A DNA stretch of 10,801 bases from CALCMJ01 sp964475415 (GTDB lineage Bacteria > Bacteroidota > Bacteroidia > Chitinophagales > Saprospiraceae), in assembly GCA_964475415.1 (NCBI GenBank), contig CAYYWZ010000100.1:1-10801 (forward strand), read 5' to 3'. Under the pieces are notes generated by a model that was given only the letters and a program-made list of their open reading frames with translations, did not search any database and was not told the origin of the DNA. A program made the position numbers and the translations under genes. This document shows positions 1-7,249 of the stretch, in pieces (within the stretch, counting starts at the first letter, position 1; each line of letters opens with the position of its first letter).

Positions 1-403
1 GTAGGTCTTACAAAAAACAAGAGTAATAACAGCGTAAGTCCTACGATAATCAAGGCACTATTTCCAGTAATATAAAAGATCAAAATATTAATAAGTGCAG
101 CTCCTTCTATCAGTGCATATTTTAAAATCTCTAGATTTTTATATTCGTCTACTCTGTGATCTTGGTTTTCTATCGTATTATCGCGCTGGATCTTTTAGTC
201 TTAATAATATACAAAACAGATAGATTTATAATAGCTAGACCTATAGGTAACAATTCTAAGGTTTCTAATTCAGAAAATCGCATTTCTATATTTTCCACAC
301 CTAGAACTAGACAAAGAACAATAGCTATTAGTAAACTGTCTAGAAGAATCGCTGAATGAATAAACTTTAATTGCCTAAAAGTTTCTGGAACTACATTACT
401 CAT
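1..403 (-). pseudogene. Frameshifted small four-helix membrane protein, cut by the left window edge
   Basis: The first half reads from an ATG at 403 (MSNVVPETFRQLKF...) to a TAG at 170-172 and contains two hydrophobic segments. The second half is open in another frame from about 195 to base 1 with no stop. It continues with KYALIEGAALINI, then further hydrophobic segments (ILIFYITGNSAL, LLLLLFFVRP). Joined at the A run complementary to 193-196, the halves give a single four-helix protein of at least about 134 residues. The layout matches a small conserved Bacteroidota membrane protein type with a central YRSALIIRYALLEG-like stretch; this likeness is from memory. One extra A in the run (AAA AAG ATC) restores the frame. 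Function is unknown. An earlier TTG at 430 is possible, but the ATG lies 23 bases after the receptor stop and fits better. It may be a true pseudogene or a sequencing indel; the site is not a canonical slippery heptamer. Confidence 0.6.
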
Positions 404-426
404 AAATAAAAAAACTTTTGTTAGTG

Positions 427-2679
427 TCAAAATACACGTTTATAACTTAATACGGGAATCATTCCTAGTTGTTTTTCTAATACAACAGCATCCTGTACAG
501 GATCATAAAAGTAATAAGCATCATTCTGTACACTAGTAAGATTCTGAATATCTAGAATTATAAAATTTTTATCCCTGAATCGATAGTTTATTCTTAGGTC
601 TAGTCTGTAATAACTGTTAAGCTGTTGTTGATTTAAACTATATCGTGTTGTCTGTTCTGCTCTTGACTGTTCCTCATCGATAATATAATCATAGGCGCCA
701 CCTCTGAAATGGCCCGCAAAACTTAGGTACAACAAATTACCTTTGACTTGAAAGTTTTTAGAAAATGTAAAATTAGAAACATATCCAAAATTATATTTAG
801 CATTTGCACGATCAAGAGATGTCGCTCCTGTTGTAGCATCAAAAAACGAAGTGTTTAAATTTAAGAAAGTAGAATTCCCAAACTGATGATTATAGATTAA
901 TTCTAATCCATAAGTTCTTGCGTCACCATTATTGATTAAGTTATCTTCGGGAAGAAAATCTACATCATTAAAGGCATTAAAAAATTGATCAGTAGAAACA
1001 ACAAGGTTAGAAATATCGTTATAGAAAATCCTTGCTTGGAAGTTATTATTATCATCTTTACCTAGTTCATTGAACCGTACAGATAGTGTATAATTATATG
1101 ATCTTGTACTTTCTAATAAATCAGCAATACCATTATTTCTCTGAAAATGTATAGTTTGTAATACCGCCTGTTGTTGCTGACTCTGTTTAGAAAAATTAAA
1201 ATCTAGATAATGTTTAGAAAACTTTTTTCTTATCAATAACCCAGGCTCTATAAATACTGCCGCATCAGCTTTAGAATATGTCAGACCTAGGGCAGGCCTA
1301 AACTCAAAACTGTTTCTTTTTATACGCAACTCATCGGCAACACTGAGATAGAAATTATTCTTTGTTGCAGCATTGCTTAGATAAGAAAAGTCTACAGAGG
1401 CATGGTTACTTAATCTACTAGAAAAATAATGCGACAACTCACTATGAGAAGATACTTTATAGATATCTACCGTATCATTACTTACCGTAGGAAGATCATT
1501 GATATCTAAAATAAAATGGTCTGTTTGATTTCTCGTATCATACTTATCCGAATAGAAAAGAGAAGATTTAAATTCTATACTATTTCTTTCGTAGGTATAA
1601 CTTAGGCCTGTATTAAACAAATCAGAACTAAAGGATACATCTTGAAAATCTTGCTGCGCCAGAGGATTATCTAGTAATCTTGTTTTGTTATTATTACTTT
1701 TCCCTCCTTGGAAAGTAAAAAATAATTTATGCTCTCCCTTCAATAGCTGTGTTCGTAAAAAAAGATCTTGGAAATCTATAGCCTCATTATCAAAAGAAAC
1801 ACCTAAATTATTTAGTAAGCCGACAAAAGAATATCGATAGTGCACAGATATACTTTTCAGACCAAATCCTCGACTATAACTTAGTTGATTATTATACGCA
1901 GCCTCCAAGCCTAGAAATCCAAACTTTACAAAGGAATTACTCCCATCAATATCTTGAACACCTTCCAGATTAGAAACACCAGATAATGCGTTGCCAAATG
2001 ATTTTTTTAGTGGGCTGGGATAGAACTGATACTCTTGTAAAGTTTCGAAGGGAAAAGAAAGTACACCTCCAGCGGAAGCACTAGAACGATCTGAAAAATT
2101 ACCTGCATTAGAGAGATGATTAGGGTTGACAATCTCTGCTCCATCTAGCGTCCACTTAACGGCCGAGGCAGGCATTCCTCTATAGATAATACTATTTGTT
2201 TGGTCATTAGCCGTGCTTGTAGAACTATATCGCAAAAGAGATCTACTAGGATCATCAAAGGTTGCGGCAAGACCTGCGTGATTATTACTTATCGTTATCT
2301 CTGTAGGTTCTAGGGAATTGAAAAAATAGTATTCACTTGCTGTGACTAAATAACAATTAGTGAGCATTACTCCGGAACTTAGATATATGGTAGCACTTTC
2401 CTCTTTTGATAAGAGATCTGAAATAGATATTGTTTTAGCTGTATAACCTACATAACTAGCTTCTAAGACTACAGCATCACTTGTAAGTTCAATAGAAAAC
2501 TTTCCATCAACATCTGTAATAACACCCTTTACAGCTTTATCCTCTTTATTTTTCAGTATTATGTTAGCACCAATTAATGCTGCGAAGTTAGAAGAATCTA
2601 ATAAGGTTCCTTCAATAATCTGGCTCTGCAAATTAGGTATAAACTGAAACGATATGAACAGAATCAGGACGTACCTCAC
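427..2679 (-). CDS. TonB-dependent outer-membrane receptor with N-terminal CarboxypepD_reg-like domain
   Basis: This is probably an outer-membrane active transporter energised by TonB-ExbB-ExbD; the substrate is not readable. Residues 1-19 look like a signal peptide (hydrophobic, ending NLQSQ). Residues about 20-100 form a carboxypeptidase-regulatory-like beta-sandwich (GTLLDSS, GVITDVDGKFSIEL, ASYVGYTAKTI). Residues about 135-240 are the plug, with IIYRGMPASAVKWTLDG and AEIVNPNH. The remainder is rich in alternating aromatic and polar residues, as in a 22-strand barrel, and ends in an aromatic (KRVF), typical of outer-membrane beta-barrels. At 750 residues it is nearer FecA/CirA-sized receptors than SusC (about 1000), and no SusD lipoprotein is adjacent. 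The usual EVVVTA-like TonB box after the first domain is degenerate here (CYLVTASEYY). The start ATG overlaps the isomerase stop by 4 bases, so coupling is likely. The family call is firm; the ligand is unknown. Confidence 0.88.
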   Translation of the reverse strand: MRYVLILFISFQFIPNLQSQIIEGTLLDSSNFAALIGANIILKNKEDKAVKGVITDVDGKFSIELTSDAVVLEASYVGYTAKTISISDLLSKEESATIYLSSGVMLTNCYLVTASEYYFFNSLEPTEITISNNHAGLAATFDDPSRSLLRYSSTSTANDQTNSIIYRGMPASAVKWTLDGAEIVNPNHLSNAGNFSDRSSASAGGVLSFPFETLQEYQFYPSPLKKSFGNALSGVSNLEGVQDIDGSNSFVKFGFLGLEAAYNNQLSYSRGFGLKSISVHYRYSFVGLLNNLGVSFDNEAIDFQDLFLRTQLLKGEHKLFFTFQGGKSNNNKTRLLDNPLAQQDFQDVSFSSDLFNTGLSYTYERNSIEFKSSLFYSDKYDTRNQTDHFILDINDLPTVSNDTVDIYKVSSHSELSHYFSSRLSNHASVDFSYLSNAATKNNFYLSVADELRIKRNSFEFRPALGLTYSKADAAVFIEPGLLIRKKFSKHYLDFNFSKQSQQQQAVLQTIHFQRNNGIADLLESTRSYNYTLSVRFNELGKDDNNNFQARIFYNDISNLVVSTDQFFNAFNDVDFLPEDNLINNGDARTYGLELIYNHQFGNSTFLNLNTSFFDATTGATSLDRANAKYNFGYVSNFTFSKNFQVKGNLLYLSFAGHFRGGAYDYIIDEEQSRAEQTTRYSLNQQQLNSYYRLDLRINYRFRDKNFIILDIQNLTSVQNDAYYFYDPVQDAVVLEKQLGMIPVLSYKRVF

Positions 2680-3731
2680 CCGATACCTAATATCTTATTC
2701 AGATAATCAGGATCACTCTTTCCTCCTGCAAAATCATCAAAAGCTTTTTCTGTGACATTAATAATATGCTTAGCAATGAAGGGTGCACCCTCTAGAGCAC
2801 CTTGCTCTGGAGACTTTATACAACACTCCCATTCCATTACCGCCCAGCCGTCGAAACCATACTGTGATAGTTTAGAAAATATCGCCGCAAAATCTACTTG
2901 TCCATCTCCTAGAGATCGGAATCTACCCGGTCTATTTATCCATGATTGATAACCACCATAAACGCCCGATTTTCCTGTTGCATTGAACTCAGCGTCTTTG
3001 ACATGAAAAGCTCTGATACGTTCGTGATAGAAATCTATATATTGTAGGTAATCTAATTGCTGTAATACAAAATGACTCGGGTCATACAACAAGCAAGCTC
3101 TAGCATGTTGGTCTACCTTATCTAAAAACATTTCGTAACTGATGCCGTCATGTAGGTCTTCTCCTGGATGTATTTCGTAACATACATCTACGCCACAGTC
3201 CTCGTGATGATCTAGTATAGGTTTCCATCGTTTAGCTAACTCTGTAAAGGCAGCATCTATCAATCCATCTGGTCTCTGCGGCCACGGATAGATCGTATGC
3301 CATGCTAGTGCGCCTGAAAAAGTAGCATGAGATTTTAGCCCTAGGTGCATACTGGCTGAAGCAGCCCATTTTACTTGCTGTACTGCCCATGCCGTTCTAG
3401 CTGCTGCATTACCTCTAAGTTCTTCAGGAGCAAAACCATCGAACATAGTATTATAAGCAGGATTTACCGCTACTAACTGTCCTTGTAAGTGGGTACTCAA
3501 CTCTGTAATAAGCAATCCATATTCAGCAACTTTTCCTTTTAGTTCTTCACAATAGGTTTTGCTTGTCGCCGCTTTTTCCAGGTCTATCAGTCTAGATTCC
3601 CAAGTAGGTATCTGTATCCCTTTATATCCCATTTCAGCCGCCCATGCACATATACTTTCTAGGCTATTGAACGGAGCCTCGTCTCCCATAAACTGAGCAA
3701 GAAATATCGCTGGTCCTTTTATTGTTTTCAT
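2676..3731 (-). CDS. Sugar phosphate isomerase/epimerase, xylose-isomerase-like TIM barrel
   Basis: A cytoplasmic TIM-barrel enzyme of the AP-endonuclease-2/xylose-isomerase-like superfamily (IolE/IolI-like sugar isomerases and epimerases). The 351-residue length suits a complete member and no signal peptide is seen. Likely metal ligands are E186 (CYEIHPGE), D217 (YDPSHF), H243 (FHVKDAE) and E300 (VMEWECC). The N-terminal barrel strand GYKGIQIPTWE carries the usual start of the fold. The family acts on free or phosphorylated sugars, inositol derivatives or keto-sugars; nothing here fixes the substrate. The gene lies 41 bases downstream of the DUF1761-like gene and overlaps the TonB receptor by 4 bases. 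This suggests the receptor imports the compound, or a precursor, that the enzyme handles; that link is inference. The start is the only early ATG. Superfamily assignment is strong. Confidence 0.87.
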   Translation of the reverse strand: MKTIKGPAIFLAQFMGDEAPFNSLESICAWAAEMGYKGIQIPTWESRLIDLEKAATSKTYCEELKGKVAEYGLLITELSTHLQGQLVAVNPAYNTMFDGFAPEELRGNAAARTAWAVQQVKWAASASMHLGLKSHATFSGALAWHTIYPWPQRPDGLIDAAFTELAKRWKPILDHHEDCGVDVCYEIHPGEDLHDGISYEMFLDKVDQHARACLLYDPSHFVLQQLDYLQYIDFYHERIRAFHVKDAEFNATGKSGVYGGYQSWINRPGRFRSLGDGQVDFAAIFSKLSQYGFDGWAVMEWECCIKSPEQGALEGAPFIAKHIINVTEKAFDDFAGGKSDPDYLNKILGIG

Positions 3732-3772
3732 GTCTTAAAATTATATTATTTATTCTTAGTTCGAAATTCAAG

Positions 3773-4195
3773 CTATACTTTTTCTTCATATTTTTTCCAA
3801 GCACCTAGAATACCTCCTGTTACCATGTAAGATACAAGTGTTATTCCACCATCTATAAAGATCAGACTTCTAGGTCTAAAGGAAAACACATTAGATGTGA
3901 ATGCAGTGGTAAAATAAAAGCCTAATCCCAATATCAGAGCAATAGCAATACCCTTGGTGAGGTTATTCACATTTAACTTAGTAAACAACCAGGCCATTAT
4001 ATATACGGTTACAACAGACGAAATAAGGGCGATAACATACTGGACTGGATTAGCTCTAGATTCTACTTCTGCAAGTGTAAGATTATTAGCCTCCATCCAA
4101 GGGTCTGCAAATATTCCATATCCTACTGCAGGGACTACCATTGCCAGAATAATTGCTACAGCTATAGCAGCATAGTTAAGTCTGAGTTTTTTCAT
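3773..4195 (-). CDS. DUF1761-like four-helix membrane protein
   Basis: A 140-residue integral inner-membrane protein with four predicted helices near residues 7-29, 50-73, 80-101 and 112-133. The short basic C-terminus (WKKYEEKV) is probably cytoplasmic. The pattern resembles DUF1761: an N-terminal helix followed by a loop with DPWME, a second helix ending in FTKLN, and a last helix with the GGILGAW ending. DUF1761 proteins have no known biochemical role. The gene sits between the flavin reductase (67 bases upstream) and the isomerase (41 bases downstream) on the same strand, so it may belong to the same transcript. No Shine-Dalgarno site is visible, as usual in Bacteroidota. Membrane nature is certain; the DUF assignment is from recognition of the pattern and is moderate. 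Confidence 0.72.
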   Translation of the reverse strand: MKKLRLNYAAIAVAIILAMVVPAVGYGIFADPWMEANNLTLAEVESRANPVQYVIALISSVVTVYIMAWLFTKLNVNNLTKGIAIALILGLGFYFTTAFTSNVFSFRPRSLIFIDGGITLVSYMVTGGILGAWKKYEEKV

Positions 4196-4262
4196 AAAAT
4201 AGGATTGTTTGTGCTTAGAGACTAAGGTAAATAATTTTATCTGGAAAATTTAATAGAATGTA

Positions 4263-5147
4263 CTAGCTAGTTTCGCAAGATCCTAAAAGTAATTTCAGCG
4301 CAGTATCTCTATCTCCTAGTTCTAGGTGTGCCTTCGCAAGACTGGTTATAGCATCCTTATTACTAGCTATCATATTAATATCCTCTTGCTGAAAAACTTC
4401 ATCTATCTCATCACTGGTAGGCATGGTAGTTACTCCTGCTAACAAGCCTATTTCGTTACCCGTAAGTTCTTCGCTTAGTCTTATAGATTCTGGTAAGGCG
4501 TCATACCCTATCGTTATCTCTGTTACAGATTGTACTATAGGAAAAACATTTTTCCCTTTAGCCCTGACGTAATAAGCTCTACCCATTCTGCCCATTAGGT
4601 CTATCTTATGCGGATCTATTCTATTGTTCTTATCTATTACTGATTCTCTGATATGCATTTTTACAACATGACAAACAATAAGATGCCCTGCCCCGCCTTG
4701 GTCTCCCAGCGGAATTATTTCTTGCACCTTACATTCTAGATGTGCTGGAGATTCTTTTACTCTAGGAGCTTTAACTAGGTCTGAAGGTATCGGTGTCAGC
4801 CCTGTTTTCTCGAATTCACTGATACCTGAATCGAACTCTACAGAACTAACAGCCATTTGTCTTACAATAGCATGGCTTACTACATTAACAACTGCCTCCT
4901 TGGTTACTTCTATATTATGTAAGGTATCCTTAGTTGTATTGTCTCTGACACGTCTATTAGATGAGAAAACTATTATAGGGGGATTAGAACTGAATGCATT
5001 GAAGAAACTATACGGCGCTAAGTTATGTTTACCATCTGTATCTACAGTACTTACAAAAGCTATAGGTCTGGGTGCAACACATCCTAATAAAAACTGATGT
5101 AGGTCTCCTGTAGGAATTTCTCCTGGTATAATTGATCTCATTTGCAT
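4263..5147 (-). CDS. Flavin reductase family protein (FMN-binding split barrel)
   Basis: A cytoplasmic flavoprotein of the flavin-reductase-like family, whose members bind FMN and reduce flavin or act as small oxidoreductases. Residues about 8-195 form the split-barrel domain. Typical motifs are VAPRPIAFVSTVD (24-36), NLAPYSFFNAFSSNPP (42-57), where family members contact FMN, and NVVSHAIVRQM (88-98). Further matches are SPAHLECKV (133-141) and, near the end of the domain, HKIDLMGRMGRAYY. The 294-residue length exceeds the minimal 170-200 residue domain. The extra C-terminal part is mostly helical and ends in a stretch resembling half a TPR motif (ITSLAKAHLELGDRDTALKLL). ATG at 5147 is taken as the start; a second in-frame ATG two codons later is equally possible. 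It is divergent from the TlpA gene, with a 76-base shared upstream region. The substrate is unknown. Confidence 0.88.
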   Translation of the reverse strand: MQMRSIIPGEIPTGDLHQFLLGCVAPRPIAFVSTVDTDGKHNLAPYSFFNAFSSNPPIIVFSSNRRVRDNTTKDTLHNIEVTKEAVVNVVSHAIVRQMAVSSVEFDSGISEFEKTGLTPIPSDLVKAPRVKESPAHLECKVQEIIPLGDQGGAGHLIVCHVVKMHIRESVIDKNNRIDPHKIDLMGRMGRAYYVRAKGKNVFPIVQSVTEITIGYDALPESIRLSEELTGNEIGLLAGVTTMPTSDEIDEVFQQEDINMIASNKDAITSLAKAHLELGDRDTALKLLLGSCETS

Positions 5148-5223
5148 AAGCTGTAAATAGTTTCTCGAATATAGTTATTTTTAAAGGAGTAAAACATATT
5201 GTTATAATTAATACCGATAAAAA

Positions 5224-5742
5224 ATGATAAATCGAACTAACATAATTTTTGCTGTTATTATACTAGGAGCGGTCCTCTTCTTTTTTCTAGGCAAAACTAA
5301 AACAGGTAAGGGGAAACTTGCACCAGAAATCACTGCAACTCTAGATAACGGAAGCGCTTTCCAGCTCTCTGATATGAAGGGCAAATATGTGTTAGTAGAT
5401 TTCTGGGGATCATGGTGTCCTCCTTGTAGAAGAGAAAATCCAAACCTGGTCAAATTATATGACAAGTATAATACTAAGGATTTTAAAAATGCAGCTGGTT
5501 TCGAAATCCTGAGCATAGCTATAGAAAAGAATAAAAAACGGGTGCACGCTGCCATAAAAAAAGATGGTCTTAGATGGCCTTATCACATTATAGAACAGAG
5601 TGGAATTGTCCTAACTAATCCGCTAGCGCTTAAATATGGTGTAACAGATCTTCCTAGTAAATTTCTGATCGATACAGATGGAAATATAGTTTCTTCTACC
5701 ATGTCTGTAGCAGAGATTGACGCTTATTTAGCAGAGCAGTAG
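5224..5742 (+). CDS. Membrane-anchored TlpA/ResA-like thioredoxin-fold protein
   Basis: A thiol-disulfide oxidoreductase of the TlpA/ResA/AhpC-TSA type, 172 residues, held at the outer face of the inner membrane by one N-terminal helix (residues 7-23). The thioredoxin domain begins near residue 32 (LAPEITATLDNGSAFQLSD). It carries the active site WCPPC with C65 and C68, an FWGSW lead-in, and a likely cis-proline P144 in TDLPSKFLID. No lipobox is present. Such proteins reduce disulfides in periplasmic proteins, for example during cytochrome c maturation; no partner gene is nearby, so the target is open. A stop codon directly upstream in frame (5218-5220) fixes ATG 5224 as the first possible ATG. 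An AAGGAG at 5184-5189 is too far upstream to serve it. Confidence 0.9.
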   Translation: MINRTNIIFAVIILGAVLFFFLGKTKTGKGKLAPEITATLDNGSAFQLSDMKGKYVLVDFWGSWCPPCRRENPNLVKLYDKYNTKDFKNAAGFEILSIAIEKNKKRVHAAIKKDGLRWPYHIIEQSGIVLTNPLALKYGVTDLPSKFLIDTDGNIVSSTMSVAEIDAYLAEQ

Positions 5743-5792
5743 TTGTATCAAAAAAGGGTTTTGTCTGTAAAAGTATTATACCTTACTCATTT

Positions 5793-5847
5793 ATCTAAAC
5801 TAAATTAATTAGTGCTTTCTACTTCTATTTTTTCTAATAGTTTAGAT
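5793..5847. repeat. Inverted repeat, perfect 10-base arms with long loop
   Basis: ATCTAAACTA at 5793-5802 is the exact reverse complement of TAGTTTAGAT at 5838-5847. An inner TTAG/CTAA pair (5809-5812 with 5834-5837) can extend the stem past a bulge, leaving a pyrimidine-rich loop. No T tract follows on the plus strand. It could fold in RNA or be an operator-like palindrome; function unknown. Confidence 0.5.
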
Positions 5848-5952
5848 CATCAGTTGTAATTTGAAATGAGAAAAGATAAGTCTAAGCTTACTTAGGTCTC
5901 AAAGTAAACATACCGTAATATCCGTCGCTATAATATTTTCCATTTACTTACG

Positions 5953-5968
5953 ACCGGCCTTAGCCGGT
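5953..5968 (+). terminator. GC-rich hairpin, possible weak terminator downstream of the TlpA gene
   Basis: ACCGGC (5953-5958), a CTTA loop and GCCGGT (5963-5968) form a perfect 6-base GC-rich stem, extendable by one G-T pair. It is followed by TTTAGTAATTTGTGTTT, a T-rich but broken tract. It lies about 210 bases after the TlpA stop, which is far for a dedicated terminator. It may instead be a general structural element. Confidence 0.35.
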
Positions 5969-5990
5969 TTAGTAATTTGTGTTTATATTC

Positions 5991-6067
5991 GCGTGAAGAA
6001 GCCCTTAAACTCTCTTCGCTCAAACAGTAAGGGCTTTAGCTAATATGAATTCAAATTGCGTGAAGAA
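5991..6067. repeat. Direct repeat GCGTGAAGAA, two copies 67 bases apart
   Basis: Identical copies lie at 5991-6000 and 6058-6067. Both are preceded by ATT (ATTC before the first, ATT before the second). The first copy runs into the left arm of the 5999-6036 inverted repeat. The arrangement may mark the ends of a small repeated unit, but two copies alone do not prove that. Confidence 0.4.
5999..6036. repeat. Inverted repeat, perfect 9-base arms
   Basis: AAGCCCTTA at 5999-6007 pairs exactly with TAAGGGCTT at 6028-6036 across a 20-base loop. A G-T pair can be added outside. The sequence after the stem is not T-rich on the plus strand, so a standard intrinsic terminator is not supported. Confidence 0.45.
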
Positions 6068-6090
6068 CCAGGTACAGCCTAGATTTTTTG

Positions 6091-6116
6091 CTACTTTGTT
6101 ATCAAGAACAAAGTAG
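6091..6116. repeat. Hairpin with perfect 10-base stem and 6-base loop
   Basis: CTACTTTGTT (6091-6100), loop ATCAAG, then AACAAAGTAG (6107-6116). It lies about 50 bases past the mvaD stop, so it could mark the end of the mvaD transcript, but a T tract is missing on both sides. The context (ATTTTTTG before the stem) recalls hairpins often seen between genes in Bacteroidota genomes. That comparison is from memory. Confidence 0.5.
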
Positions 6117-6168
6117 ATAAACTTAAATTGAAAAAATACTCTTGCCCAATTGAAGAAAAAAAAAGTAA

Positions 6169-7248
6169 CTATCCTAATTTCTTAGGCCCCGCACCCACCT
6201 TATCAGAAATAATCTTACCATCTATACAGTAGGCTTGCAGCACATCTTCTTTCCAGTAAGACACTTGTTCGGTGATATGATCTGGATAGAGGAGGTGTAT
6301 ATTAGGTCCAGCGTCTAAGCTGAAGTATACAGGTAGATCGTATTCTTTTCTAAATCTACGGATCTCGTTAATGATAGCAATGCTAGCAGGTTCCATCAGG
6401 ATATAAGATGGCTTGCTACACATCATTAGTGCATGTAAGGTTAATGCTTCATCTTCGCAGATTTCACCGAAGGTAGCTACGTCTCCATCTTGCAGTGCCG
6501 TAAGCAAGGTCGACATTCTATCATTCGCTTGTTGATATCGATTAGTAGCGTATATATTATCATTCATCAGTGCATGTCCCGCTGTAGAAGAAACAGATTT
6601 TTCTGCACGACTTACGATCAGTATATCATCATGGAAATTTCTAAAGACCTCATCTATATGTTCTGTATAAGGCACAGCATAATCATCCGATGCAGGCTTA
6701 TACTTTTCTGACGCTCCCCACATTGCCATACCGCCATAAACAGAACGACTTGCACTTCCAGACCCCAATCTTGCTATGTAAGAAGCTTTCTCAAAGAATT
6801 CCTGATCATCAGAAAGACTTCCGTTTTCCATTCTTTCTATATCGCAAAGGCACAAGGCTATTGCTGACATTGCTGATGCTGACGAAGCAATTCCTGAAGA
6901 GTGCGGAAAAGAATTTTCTGACGCTATGGTTAAGTGTAGATCTTCTAAAAACGGAAAATACGTAATTATAGAACTCAGGAATTTCTGTAATTTATTCTGA
7001 AATAACTCGTTGGTTTTTCCTTCGAAACTAAAGTCTATCTCTACACCTCCAGAGGACTTCTTCTTGTACGCTATACTCGTTATGGTATGCGCCTCGTCTA
7101 AGGTAAAACTTATAGATGGATTTCTGGGCAGTTGCACTCCGTGCTTTCCCCAGTATTTTATAATTGCTAGGTTAGATGGACTCTGCCATTGTACACTTGC
7201 TTTATTCGATTTTATTTGGTCTATTCTTCCTGCTGTAAGATACTTCAC
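6169..7248 (-). CDS. mvaD: Diphosphomevalonate decarboxylase
   Basis: This GHMP-superfamily enzyme makes isopentenyl diphosphate from mevalonate 5-diphosphate with ATP, the last step of the mevalonate pathway, in the cytoplasm. Diagnostic features are SPSNLAIIKYWGK (23-35), PRNPSISFTL (41-50), the GHMP phosphate-binding loop PHSSGIASSASAMSA (115-129), GSGSASRSVYGG (162-173) and SLDAGPNIHLLY (310-321), whose D312 matches the catalytic aspartate. The 359-residue length is within the family range. The start is GTG at 7248, one base after the DUF4294 stop; no ATG lies between it and the conserved SPSN motif, so GTG or another rare start must be used. The tight spacing implies coupling with the upstream gene. 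Other mevalonate-pathway genes are not in the window. Confidence 0.93.
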   Translation of the reverse strand: MKYLTAGRIDQIKSNKASVQWQSPSNLAIIKYWGKHGVQLPRNPSISFTLDEAHTITSIAYKKKSSGGVEIDFSFEGKTNELFQNKLQKFLSSIITYFPFLEDLHLTIASENSFPHSSGIASSASAMSAIALCLCDIERMENGSLSDDQEFFEKASYIARLGSGSASRSVYGGMAMWGASEKYKPASDDYAVPYTEHIDEVFRNFHDDILIVSRAEKSVSSTAGHALMNDNIYATNRYQQANDRMSTLLTALQDGDVATFGEICEDEALTLHALMMCSKPSYILMEPASIAIINEIRRFRKEYDLPVYFSLDAGPNIHLLYPDHITEQVSYWKEDVLQAYCIDGKIISDKVGAGPKKLG

Positions 7249-7249
7249 G

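Larger units (their letters stand above)
5743..6168. other. 426-base intergenic region without a gene, rich in inverted repeats
   Basis: This gap lies between the convergent TlpA and mvaD genes. I see no credible open frame on either strand. It contains a 10-base inverted repeat with a long loop, a GC-rich hairpin, a 9-base inverted repeat with a 20-base loop, a 10-base hairpin, and a direct repeat of GCGTGAAGAA. None of the hairpins is followed closely by a strong T tract on either strand. On the minus strand a run of nine T lies just after the mvaD stop, without a clear stem next to it. Part of this may be the 3' ends of two convergent transcripts, an intergenic repeat family, or an uncharacterised small RNA. 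Confidence 0.6.

Noticed and set aside
193..199. Programmed -1 frameshift in the small membrane protein
   Set aside because: The reading ACT AAA AGA does not fit an X XXY YYZ slippery heptamer, and no clear pseudoknot follows. An indel is the simpler explanation.
156..359. Open frame on the plus strand of 67 residues
   Set aside because: It lies antisense to the frameshifted membrane protein, which has coherent helices in its own frame. No start signal or recognisable domain.
5184..5189. AAGGAG, a good Shine-Dalgarno sequence upstream of the TlpA gene
   Set aside because: It is 34 bases before the ATG. The TTG ten bases after it opens a frame that stops two codons later, and Bacteroidota rarely use such sites.
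5208..5555. Open frame on the minus strand of 115 residues opposite the TlpA gene
   Set aside because: The plus-strand frame has a full thioredoxin domain with WCPPC; the opposite frame is a shadow.
5743..6168. CRISPR array or insertion sequence in the gene-free region
   Set aside because: Only one short direct repeat with two copies is present, no regular spacers exist, and no transposase remnant can be read in any frame.
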